Of a stretch of DNA of 10,733 bases, positions 1 to 10,733 are shown piece by piece. The notes under the pieces are model-generated. The model did no database searches, was not told where the DNA came from, and saw only the letters and a program-made list of their open reading frames with translations. Position 1 is the stretch's first letter. The number at the start of each line of letters is the position of its first letter. The DNA comes from Tieghemiomyces parasiticus (lineage: Eukaryota; Kickxellomycota; Dimargaritomycetes; Dimargaritales; Dimargaritaceae), in contig JANBPT010001322.1 in the NCBI GenBank assembly GCA_027575765.1, positions 1 through 10,733 of the forward strand, in the 5' to 3' direction. Position numbers and translations under genes: made by a program.

Positions 1-104
1 GATTGTTTTGAAGAACCCCACGTCCGATAAGGCCGAGTTTATTCTGTTTGACCTGGCCTAATTCTGTACACCGGCCCCAATGCCTACTAGCCTTCCTTGG
101 TTTT
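1..104 (+). repeat. Left terminal inverted repeat (104 bp)
   Basis: Reading inward, these bases match the reverse complement of 10630-10733 at 100 of 104 positions. Positions 1-77 are identical. The four mismatches, at 78, 80, 95 and 99, are all transitions, and similarity stops after 104. The repeat has internal structure: GGCC followed by ATTCTGT occurs at 31-47 and again at 55-67, and AGGCC (30-34) faces GGCCT (55-59) as a short inverted pair. Such sub-repeats can be transposase or other protein binding sites, but that is inference. There is no telomeric TTAGGG repeat. Confidence 0.93.
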
Positions 105-1982
105 TGCTAGCTTAGTGTCTGTAGCCAACCAATAAAGCTTCACCTGTACTTTACCGCTGTTACTTACATCATAGAAGCGCTGTTTATAACCAACGTTTTG
201 TCTTTTTCGCTTTGAGTTTATTGCTAGAAAGTTTTGGAGATGGCTTTGCGGAATCCTCTTCGACCCAACTCGAGGAGTATTAACTAATAGGAAGAAAATG
301 TAAATATGGCTGTCAAAATATTGCAGCCCATTGGCTAAAGCGATATTTGATCTCTATAGCATAGCCATCTAGCAAGACACGTCAAACTCTGTTTGCTTCA
401 AACAGATGATACGGGACTGTCGCTACAATGACGGGTTGTATTGTTTAGCGGGATCGCCTCATTTTTATATTGGCTTCCTTTGTGAAACATTTGGGGCTAG
501 GTGGACGTTTGCTAATGACTATATAAGCCAGGAGGCATATGTCTACGAATCAGTACCTTCTATTGGTGGAATATACGTCTGTCTTATCGTTGGTATGAAA
601 TCCGTCCTCATATTTCGTATCCTGGCGTCTGAATTTGAAGTATTCTTTTATAGCTATATACACTAGTTTCTTCACAACGTTTATTATGTGCGAGGTCCAG
701 TTGAAGTGTTTTCATTGAAGCCAAGATATCATTAGTCGTTAGTGGTATCGGAGGTCCGATCTTACAGCCACAGCCTATTAATTTCCAACCTACTTAGTCC
801 ATTAGATTATTGTATTTACGGTCTTGGTGGTACATTGGTCAGGCACCACGACGTCAACCTGCGCTTAACGTTTGCTTTGTTTTCCCGCCTTTTACTTTTT
901 TTGGATTGGTTGGTGTCATTTGTGTTTCCCCACTTACCCCCGCTGATTGTGGGGACAACCCCGGTACTCCAGTTCGTTATGGTCGGCCATGGGTTTATCT
1001 CATGTATAGCTATATTATGTCATGGGTGAGGATGACCCTATTCGTAGGTATGTCATTATAGGGTACTGTAATGTCAGGGGAGTAAATAATTACTCAAAAT
1101 CAGTGTTTAGAGCAGCGGTTGGTTCCCTGACGTCCAGTCTAGGCTTGTATTTAATTTCACGTAATCTTACATATCGTACCCGTTTGTATCGAAACAGTGT
1201 CTAACAGGCCTTTTAACTTGACTCAACAATCTGCCTATGAAAACGAATATGCAATACCGGTCCCTGAACAAGCAGAATTGGTGGAATGATTTTATGGGTA
1301 GTACAATCATTCGAGTCCCGACCTTCTCCTCCTTTTTAACGGTACCATGTCTCTACAGGATGGATGTAGGATTTGTCAGACGACTGACGAGGGAGCAGGT
1401 ACCTTACCTTCTACGTACCCCGGTCAATTTCTCAGGTGGGATCAGCGAGGGAAGGCGAAGTATCAGCATAAAGCTCAGAGACAATCAGGCAGCCAATTGC
1501 AGCTATAGGATACCGCAAGGGCACTAGGTACTTAGTGGGGCTAATCAGCCTCAATATCGTCCCCCTTCGCCTCCACGCCCCATTACATCCCAACCCTGTT
1601 GGTCCTTTACATTAGTAGAGAAGAAAGGAAACCTTTAGGGGCATCCAATTTCACACTACGCGATTAGCCAGGGAGCAGGGTATGCTCAGTATTCGCTCCG
1701 CCGATCGTCTAATCCACCGACTGTGGGCCGCTTGCCAGTTAAGGCTGGTAGGCGGTACCTTGTTAACCCTTTCGCGAGTGGGGGTGGGGGAATGAAACTC
1801 ATCTGTAGAGTGCATGGAGCAATAATGATGCGAAGTGAGGGGGAGGAGGGGACATGTCACTACGTGGTGGGAACTTGAAGCCTGTGATATGGATTAACTA
1901 CATCACAGACCCACCAGCCCGTTGTACACAAGTGCTCGTATCCTGTTCCATCACTTCCCTATCGGGTACGAATCCATGCCAA
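105..1982. other. Left flank, about 1.9 kb, no convincing gene
   Basis: The outer 700 bases are AT-rich and composition rises towards mixed content. Only short frames occur; the longest starting with ATG are 406-666 (86 aa) and 1237-1527 (96 aa). Neither shows a recognisable motif, signal peptide, Kozak context or splice-linked extension, so I do not call them genes. A palindromic 10-mer, TATAGCTATA, occurs twice (649-658 and 1005-1014). G-rich runs lie at 1778-1792 and 1835-1853, about 130-200 bases before the TATA of the first secreted-protein gene. I see no transposase remnant on either strand. Confidence 0.6.
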
Positions 1983-2038
1983 TATAAACCTTGCGTATCC
2001 CCCCTCTTGCCTCCTCCTTGTCCTTCCGCCGTATAATG
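1979..2038 (+). promoter_or_regulatory. Candidate core promoter of the first secreted-protein gene
   Basis: CCAAT at 1979-1983 overlaps TATAAA at 1983-1988, and a second TATA-like element (TATAATG) lies at 2032-2038. The ATG is at 2161. If the first TATA is used, the leader would contain an upstream ATG at 2036 opening a 21-codon frame. If the second is used, transcription would begin near 2065 and the leader would have no upstream ATG. The leader just before the start codon is strongly pyrimidine-rich. The choice between the two is not resolved. Confidence 0.45.
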
Positions 2039-2160
2039 CTACTCCCTAATAATTCTGACGGTCATTATTCAGACCCTTCCGTATTTAGTCTTTTTGCCTG
2101 ACCAACCCACTTGATTACCCCTTACCCTATCTCTTTCCCATTGCTTTCCGCTTATCCACC

Positions 2161-2661
2161 ATGAAGCTCCTGACCGCCACTGTTCTTCTGGCACTCGCCG
2201 CCCTCCCGTGCCTCGCCGTGATGCGTATACCTTTACTGCCCTGTCCGGCCGAGCCTGTAGACGCTAATGACGATTTTGCGTGCAATCCCCTGCCGGTCGC
2301 CAGTGACACGGACTCCGACGACCAGGTTACCACTACTAGAAAATCTACCCGCCGGACCGCCACGCACACGACCAGCGCACAGCCTACGGCCACATCCTCG
2401 TCCTGCAAGGGTGATGAAGATAACTTTGAGAGTTACGGGGTGACCTTTGATACCTCTGACATTTCCTTCTCTGATGCCAAGATTAGCTTCCGGAAGAGCA
2501 TGAAACGCGCCAAGCTGTGCTTCCAGTATACGCGTTCCATTGAGCCCCTACCCGATACCGTTTACGTGCGTGTCGACCCCGAGTACCGAAACCTTATGAT
2601 TGACATGGAGTACGTGAATGGTATCGTCGACCCCTCGTCCAACGGCGGTTCCTACGTTTAA
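2161..2661 (+). CDS. Small secreted four-cysteine protein, tandem paralog A (166 aa, unknown family)
   Basis: I do not recognise a named family. The protein opens with Met-Lys and a hydrophobic stretch to about residue 20, typical of a cleaved signal peptide, so it is probably secreted or surface-bound. After it come R22-I23, C28-P29 and F39-A40-C41, then a Thr/Ser-rich linker (about 56-81, a likely O-glycosylation region). A compact C-terminal domain holds C82-x-G-D, F-E-S-Y (89-92), A-K (106-107), K-R (115-116), C120 and V-D-P-x-Y (138-142). The four cysteines outside the signal peptide could form two disulfides. The gene at 4061-4495 is a paralog with the same C28/C41 positions and the same 38-residue spacing between cysteines 3 and 4. 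The ATG follows CCACC, a good eukaryotic context, and no intron is needed. An effector-like or cell-wall role is possible but unproven. Confidence 0.85.
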   Translation: MKLLTATVLLALAALPCLAVMRIPLLPCPAEPVDANDDFACNPLPVASDTDSDDQVTTTRKSTRRTATHTTSAQPTATSSSCKGDEDNFESYGVTFDTSDISFSDAKISFRKSMKRAKLCFQYTRSIEPLPDTVYVRVDPEYRNLMIDMEYVNGIVDPSSNGGSYV

Positions 2662-3235
2662 GGATTTGGGTTTCGACTTCCTTATTATATTTGATACTAC
2701 TTCCCCCCCTCCACCTATTGGTAACTCTAACGACTCAATCCAGGATTCCTTATACGGGACCTGTATTAGTAAAATTAGTATGTAGTGGCTACTAGAGAGC
2801 CAGGACCTGAAAAATAACAAATTAAGAGATGCCAAAGTAATAAAAGCAATAGAGGCTAGCCCATGCGGGGTCATGCCGTCGACCTACAGTTCAACAAAGA
2901 TTACCGCCAAAGGTATAACCGGTCACCCTTTGTCGAACAGGTCCTGATGCACGCGTACATAATCTTTCCACTTTGGTCAGTTTCTTCGATTACCTGGTCA
3001 GAGGGCCCCTTTATCTGACCCCTTCGCCTCTCATCCCGTTAATTTCAACAAGAAATGCTTGCTAGATCGCTCGAGCTATTGATTGCTGTGAGTGAACAAG
3101 TACCGCTTTAATTATAAGCTGTACAATACAGGACGATGAGGCCCAATACGATATTTCTGAGAATTAACCACCGTGCGCTTCAATTGTGACGATCATATGG
3201 CTGAGTTTGGCACCGATTCGCTGAATGACTTGCGA

Positions 3236-3252
3236 GGGGGGGCTGTATAAAA
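3236..3252 (+). promoter_or_regulatory. Orphan TATA box preceded by a G run
   Basis: Seven consecutive G residues (3236-3242) are followed after three bases by TATAAAA (3246-3252). This looks like a plus-strand core promoter, but the following 600 bases contain no convincing coding sequence. It may be chance, the promoter of a non-coding transcript, or what is left of a lost third gene copy. Confidence 0.2.
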
Positions 3253-3742
3253 TCAGAGGGTGTTGCCGAGCGCTCCGCAAAGAGAAAAGGGGATGGAGAG
3301 AGGGGAAGATACAAGTATATTACTCGCTAGTCAGAGCTCCAATTAGTGCGGCTACACCTCCTTACTTACCTACGGTATTCGCATAGCCGACGCTACAGGA
3401 GCGATCGACTGACATCAATCATGATGATCTTTTTCACCCTACTCCCGTTGCCTTTTCCACCCGTGAAATAAGCCGAAAGAGGGACGGATAAGATGGGATG
3501 CTCACTTAAAGCCAGGGGGGGAAATGGCCAAGGTTGTAACTTGGCGTAATTCGCGAGAGAAACAGAGAGAATACGTGGACGTGAGGAATAAAAAAATCCG
3601 CAAGGGTCGCTGCTATCTAGTGATGCTGCTGCCAGTTGATGAACTGACTACCGCGATCATCAAATATGATTGCGGTCTATTCATTTAGGTCAAGGATGGG
3701 TGCCAATCGGGTGCAGCGATGCCCGGGTTTATACGCTAAGAC

Positions 3743-3777
3743 AGGGAAGGGTGGATGAGGAGAGGAAGGAGGGGGGG
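3743..3777 (+). other. Purine/G-rich tract upstream of paralog B
   Basis: A run of almost pure A and G ends in seven consecutive Gs and includes several GG and GGG blocks. It lies about 115 bases before TATAAAA at 3894-3900. It could form a G-quadruplex or serve as a nucleosome-free promoter element; both are inference from composition. Comparable runs lie upstream of the other two promoters in the window. Confidence 0.35.
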
Positions 3778-3893
3778 TTCAAGGTGGTAAAGGCAAAGGG
3801 GCCATCCTATCGAGCGGCCTATCTGTGACAGATTGCCTAGTATCCTGCCTCGCACCTCCTACGCGGCAACTTGTCCTCGGTGACGGTCGCACA

Positions 3894-3900
3894 TATAAAA
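3894..3900 (+). promoter_or_regulatory. TATA box of paralog B
   Basis: TATAAAA lies 161 bases upstream of the chosen ATG at 4061. Transcription would be expected about 30 bases downstream, near 3925, giving a leader of about 135 bases. That leader would include an in-frame ATG at 3959 in poor context. Confidence 0.6.
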
Positions 3901-4060
3901 ACCGGCAGCTATGCCATGCTACTCAACCGATATACACACACCCTACGATTAGTTTTTTATGTATACACACACATCTAGCCTTTACTCCGACGACCTCTCT
4001 ATCCAACCTTATCGATACTCGTTTGCTACCCCTACCCCTCTTGACACCATATCATCTGCC

Positions 4061-4495
4061 ATGAAGTTGACCGTCGCCTCTATCCTAGCGCTGGCCATCA
4101 TCCACAGCACCGCCGCTAGTCAGCGCATCCAGCTTCCCCCATGCCCCGACTACCCTCTGCCGCCACTTGTGAGGTTCGCTTGCATCCCCGATCCCATTGT
4201 TGCTTTGCCAATCCCGTTGACGACCACGAGCAGTCCGACAAGCAAGCCCACCTCGCACTGCACGGGCGATCCGGACAAATTTGAAAGCTACACCGTAACC
4301 CTCGACGTTTCGACCGGCTCGATCACCAGGGCCAAGTTGTCCTTCAAGCAAGCCCTCAAGCGGTCCGGCCTTTGCTACAATGCTATGGGGGTTGATATTC
4401 GCACGCCTGATGCCATCCGCGTGAGCATCGACCCACAGTATGAAGGTCAGCTGCGCAGCCTGTCTCGCGTGCTTAGTGTAGAGGCAGGAAACTAA
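4061..4495 (+). CDS. Small secreted four-cysteine protein, tandem paralog B (144 aa, unknown family)
   Basis: Paralog of the gene at 2161-2661, on the same strand. It has a hydrophobic signal-peptide-like stretch to about residue 20, then R22-I23, C28-P29 and F39-A40-C41 at exactly the same positions as in paralog A. A shorter Pro/Thr/Ser linker (about 50-66) follows. The C-terminal domain has C67-x-G-D, F-E-S-Y (74-77), V-T-x-D, A-K (91-92), K-R (100-101), C105, P-D (116-117) and I-D-P-x-Y (123-127). An in-frame ATG at 3959 would add 34 residues ahead of the signal peptide. I chose 4061 because it aligns with the start of paralog A, has the better context (GCC before ATG) and puts the hydrophobic stretch at the N-terminus. 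Secretion is a strong inference; the molecular role is unknown. It converges with the uridylyltransferase gene. Confidence 0.85.
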   Translation: MKLTVASILALAIIHSTAASQRIQLPPCPDYPLPPLVRFACIPDPIVALPIPLTTTSSPTSKPTSHCTGDPDKFESYTVTLDVSTGSITRAKLSFKQALKRSGLCYNAMGVDIRTPDAIRVSIDPQYEGQLRSLSRVLSVEAGN

Positions 4496-4509
4496 CCGGG
4501 CTTCCATTC

Positions 4510-4530
4510 AATAAGCCTTTGTGTTGTCTT
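4510..4530 (+). terminator. Candidate polyadenylation region of paralog B
   Basis: AATAAG (4510-4515), a variant polyadenylation signal, starts 15 bases after the stop codon. A T/GT-rich stretch to 4530 follows, the usual arrangement of signal and downstream element. It is very close to the stop codon, so the true cleavage site could be further on. Confidence 0.35.
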
Positions 4531-4996
4531 ATTTACAAATTGTGAACTATACCATCCAATTGTCCCCGAATTTTTGATGAACGCGGCATACTACATTCTG
4601 ATGTACGTCCCGCACCATTTGACTTACCAATGATTTAAGCTCATGCAGCCCCTATCGACTACTGATAAATGCCATTGACCACCACACGCCCAAACGGTAT
4701 CACCGGTGGCGCTAGTTCTAGAACTAACCCCTAACCAGCCCAATGCCAACTTTGAAAATGCGGCGAACGCCGCTGCAATTGAGTAGGAATCTCGTTTATA
4801 ATAGGAAGGTTTAGTAGAGGATTATGCCGTGGGTAACGAAGGTAGTGTAGGGGGCTAAAGGGTGACTCACCGTTGGATGGAGAGAGATAACCTCCCGCGA
4901 GGTTTTTAAAAAGATAAGACCAGATGGTGAAACATCGGGGGCATAGGCGACGGCCCTAGGTAGTGGTCAAGAGGAACGGGAGGACAGGTGCCACGC
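4531..4996. other. Convergent intergenic region
   Basis: About 470 bases separate the 3' ends of paralog B (plus) and the uridylyltransferase gene (minus). No gene is visible. A perfect 6-bp hairpin with a 4-base loop (AACCTC/GAGGTT, 4889-4904), followed on the plus strand by a T run and then an A run, lies about 90 bases beyond the uridylyltransferase stop codon. It could mark transcript 3' ends, but I see no clear AATAAA for that gene. Confidence 0.5.
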
Positions 4997-7966
<2,970 letters not shown>

Positions 7967-8206
7967 GACAGTAGCGGATGAGGGGTGGTGGTGGAGGGGG
8001 CGTTCAGCTGAACAGAGTGGTCTGCGCGAATGAACTTGGCACGCAACGGTAGGGGAGACGGACAGTTGCAGGGAATAGAATGGGAGCGAGGCCTGGAAGT
8101 CAGGTTGGTTATTAAACAACAGTATCGAAGAAGGGTACGGTATGGATAGAAAGGTGAGACAAGGAAAAGTGTCGATACCTAGCAGCAGCGGAGCCGCGGC
8201 TGATCC

Positions 8207-8213
8207 ATTTATA
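8207..8213 (-). promoter_or_regulatory. TATA box of UGP1
   Basis: TATAAAT on the minus strand lies about 245 bases upstream of the start codon at 7966. Transcription would be expected near 8180. The leader from there has no ATG before the chosen start and becomes C/T-rich towards it. Purine-rich plus-strand tracts at 8276-8288 and 8326-8346 lie just upstream. Confidence 0.6.
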
Positions 8214-10629
8214 GGCTGCACCACAGCCACGCCCCTCTCAGCGGCCAGGATCGTGTATGCCAGCGGCAGGGTTGGGTAGGGCGGGGGGTGAATTGAAGGC
8301 CGGAGAATGCTAGGGTTGGATGACGGAGGGAGAGAGGGTGGGGGCCGATGGGCACGGTGTCACTGTACGCATTCTGGCGACGGGCAGAGTCTCTTCCACA
8401 GCATCAACCCACAATGAGCATCCCACCTGCCTGGAACCGGCGGCGGGGCAGGTTTCGCTCTGTACTCCCCCGCGACGTCCCCTCTCCCCACCCTCGCCGC
8501 CACGAGCCGAAGCCTCACGCCCCAACCCGAAGAAGTGCTATGCCTTTTAATGGCGGAGGTCCGGCCAAGGCCAGCCCAGCGCTGGGGGACTATGAATGAG
8601 CAGGATGGAATCCAAGACCATTAAGGGTAACGACTGGTATGTACGGGGCAGCCCGCCCCCGTTTTCCCCACCTGCCAATCAACTGCCGCCGTTGTCCCCG
8701 CGCTGCATGGTCGGCCAAGACCCGTGGGATACGGAGCAGATATCCCTTGCCGAACTAATCTTTTACCTGCACGTCATGATGGAACTTCCCCACATTCACA
8801 CACATGCACGCCTACACACACGTCGTTTTCATTTTGGCCATTTCGGGGCATCGTGTACGGTAGAGCCATGATCCTTGCCAATGTGGTAAAGGCTGGCGTC
8901 TGGTCGCCGCCCCTCCCGCAGCCTTCCACTCGAGTCCCACACCATCTCGAAGACAGACCTCCACACTAGAAAACAGTGGGCTCGGTTCCCTTCCTGCCCC
9001 TCCCCATGTTCATCGGTAGGACGTCCGCCCTATTGACCATGCCACTCGCCCAGCCCCTTATCGGCGTGTCGACGGCCAGAGCGGCAGGCCCATTGCCCCT
9101 CAGCACCCCTCTCCCCTTCAAGATCCCATAATATTGTGAGGGATGGTATTGTGGAAGTAGCCAGGCCAATAGGGGGGACCGTCGACAACATGAGGGGAGG
9201 ATACAGGCTGTCGTGACGCCATCGCATTTCGTCAGCCACAGGGTCGGCACGACTTGATGCCAATTTGCTACCTCGTTGGAAAGGCCATTCGGTACCTCTG
9301 CGGGGTATGTCGCGTGACAGCCAGGGTCCAGCGACACATTTATACCAGGCCGCAAAGTTGTTTATGACCACCGGCGGTTCTCCAGGCAGGCGACGTAGCG
9401 TTAGAAGGATCCGTGTCGTCGGCCAAACCGAGGCTCCGTGGCTATCGATAGTACGACTCCCTTCCTGCCACTCCTCCATATCTCAATACTACCACCGACC
9501 TACCAGCGTTATGACGCGCGATGGCGGCCTCAACCCAACGGCCACCATACCGTTTAGGTAATGGCCAATATCCACCATCCGTGTTACCCAATAGTCGCCA
9601 AGTCTCGTGGTCTCCCTCCTTCCTCTCTGCTCCAGTTTACAAACGAGTACACGCCACCCGGCAGGTGCAAGACTCTTAATCCAAGTACCAAAATGGAAAG
9701 TGCGGAGGCTGCCACTCTTGTCGGCTACACACACTACTTATGGACACATTGGCCTAAAAAACACCTCCCCGCAAATGTGGAAAGTGGCGGCAAATCCTGT
9801 ATTTTGCCTATCCCTCCTCTCTCCAGCAACTGTACGAAGATACTCAATAGCGAAAATCATAAGGCCCAGCGTAGGGTCTCAGGTGTGGTATCTACCCAAT
9901 GCCAATTGGTACGCGCGATGTGACTACGGGTTGCATTCAGGTCGGCCTGCCGGCGATTCAGTTCGTGATATGCTCTGCACCCCAGCCAAACAGTCTGCAG
10001 CCAGAGTCGCTGTAAACACCACCAACTCCCGTCATCCGTCTTTGCCCGTCTTATCGGCCTCGATCCTTCAACTCAAACTCGTACCTTCCGCTTGTAGCAG
10101 CATAATATAGATATCCACTTAGGGGCAGTCAACAGGCAATTACGATGGAAAGGAAGTGTGGCGTGCAGAAAAAGGGGTAGCACAGCATGTACGCATAACT
10201 CTTATGTCAACCGAGTCCAGGCTAGAGAGTACATAGGAAAAACAAACAATAATATCTCTTTCGCTATATCGATGGAGCGCGGGCCAACACCCGCAAATAC
10301 GACATAGAGTGGCTTTATTTCAGAGAAATCTGATGAGGATACCTTACCCCCCTCGAATGCAAAATTTTGGCCGGGACAATACACTAATTAAGAAATCGTG
10401 CTAGTTCATTCGACCCCCGATTTGTAGGACATCAAAACATGCCCAAAATAATGACCGAAAAGTCTGGAACAACACATCTAATAACTGGTAAGTATAACAT
10501 GCTATTTATGTGATTGACAAGGATTGGCGCGATACAACGTACTAAAAGCAAACCAACAAAAAAGCAGAACTAAATGTAAAAAATAACAATACATGGTTGG
10601 TATGTCCCATCTCATACAACTGGTACGAC
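8214..10629. other. Right flank, about 2.4 kb, no convincing gene
   Basis: The part next to UGP1 (8214-8640) is GC-rich and would hold that gene's upstream promoter. Frames here (for example 8348-8599) are proline/arginine-rich and low in complexity. A CA-rich tract lies at 8791-8821. Between 8966 and 10110 several overlapping frames of 98-167 codons occur on both strands, none with recognisable motifs; most lack a sensible ATG. From about 10110 to the right repeat the DNA is AT-rich. A possible two-exon 42-codon frame at 10439-10647 is too speculative to call as a gene. No transposase remnant was seen. Confidence 0.55.
8791..8821 (+). repeat. Imperfect CA-rich simple repeat
   Basis: About 30 bases are dominated by CA dinucleotides interrupted by TT, TG and GC. 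It is a degenerate microsatellite. A shorter CA run also occurs in the leader of paralog B near 3964-3971. Confidence 0.6.
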
Positions 10630-10733
10630 AAAACTAAGAAAGGCTAGTAGGCACTAGGGCCGGTGTACAGAATTAGGCCAGGTCAAACAGAATAAACTCG
10701 GCCTTATCGGACGTGGGGTTCTTCAAAACAATC
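10630..10733 (-). repeat. Right terminal inverted repeat (104 bp)
   Basis: This is the inverted partner of positions 1-104. It is perfect over the outer 77 bases, with four transition differences in the inner 27. The last base of the window is the outer end of the repeat. The copy shares the internal GGCC/ATTCTGT sub-repeats. The adjoining 600 bases inward are AT-rich and show no similarity to the left flank, so the two repeats are not the ends of one longer inverted duplication reaching into the window. Confidence 0.93.

Larger units (their letters stand above)
2662..3890. other. Spacer between the two paralogs, about 1.2 kb, no gene seen
   Basis: No frame of credible length or motif content was found on either strand. 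AATAAA at 2839-2844, 178 bases after the upstream stop codon, is a weak candidate polyadenylation signal. A 7-base G run directly before TATAAAA (3236-3252) looks like a core promoter but leads to no recognisable gene. A 16-codon hydrophobic frame beginning near 3424 is too short to call. A purine/G-rich tract at 3743-3777 precedes the promoter of the second paralog. Confidence 0.55.

Noticed and set aside
1310..1318. tRNA B-box-like TTCGAGTCC
   Set aside because: The flanking bases do not pair as a T-arm or acceptor stem, and the upstream sequence is only a poor A-box.
3364..3470. Minus-strand exon ending at a strong GTAAGT donor near 3370
   Set aside because: The only frame open to the donor is about 15 codons from its ATG, with no motif and no convincing partner exon.
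4085..4507. 140-codon minus-strand frame opposite paralog B
   Set aside because: It is the antisense shadow of the paralog B coding sequence. The plus-strand product has a signal peptide and a paralog; this one has nothing recognisable.
8348..8640. Possible first exon of a plus-strand gene divergent from UGP1, with a GTATGT donor near 8639
   Set aside because: Joining the donor to the first plausible acceptor downstream, at about 8863, gives an immediate stop. The frames are proline/arginine-rich low-complexity sequence without a family match.
9030..9479. 149-codon minus-strand frame and the overlapping 129-codon frame at 8966-9355
   Set aside because: There are no recognisable motifs. The frames overlap each other and others on both strands, and the 129-codon frame begins with a non-ATG codon. 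A TATA-like sequence near 9338-9344 lies inside the 129-codon frame rather than before it.
9607..10110. 167-codon plus-strand frame in the right flank
   Set aside because: It begins at a GTG, has no recognisable domain and is irregular in composition. It overlaps another open frame (9561-9923) of the same quality.

Overview
The window reads as fungal nuclear DNA. The evidence is one spliced housekeeping gene whose introns follow fungal rules (GTAAGT/GTGAGT/GTATGT donors, CTAAC-type branch sites in the last 40-66 bases, CAG acceptors), TATA-type promoters, and two small secreted Thr/Ser-rich proteins. The species cannot be named from sequence alone. An early-diverging fungus is a reasonable guess but is inference.

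Layout. Positions 1-104 and 10630-10733 are terminal inverted repeats (100 of 104 bases match, the outer 77 perfectly), so the window is a 10.7 kb segment bounded exactly by inverted repeats. Inside the left repeat lie about 1.9 kb in which I see no convincing gene. Two tandem plus-strand genes follow, at 2161-2661 and 4061-4495. They encode diverged paralogs: secreted proteins of 166 and 144 aa with the same four-cysteine plan, for which I know no family. Each has TATA-like sequence upstream and a pyrimidine-rich leader. Converging on them from the minus strand is a complete five-exon gene for UTP-glucose-1-phosphate uridylyltransferase (UGP1 type, 493 aa, 7966 down to 4997). I rebuilt it exon by exon; all phases fit and the product is continuous with the family from N-terminus to the C-terminal beta-helix. 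Its TATA box is at 8207-8213. From there to the right repeat are about 2.4 kb without a convincing gene.

Function. The uridylyltransferase makes UDP-glucose for cell-wall glucan, glycogen, trehalose and glycosylation. The secreted pair may act at the cell surface or outside the cell; nothing in the sequence links them mechanistically to UDP-glucose. No transposase, integrase, polymerase or recombinase is visible. If the inverted repeats mark a mobile element, it is non-autonomous and carries host genes. If not, they are two inverted copies of a short dispersed repeat flanking ordinary chromosome. Choosing between these, and working out the four-cysteine family, are the main open questions here.
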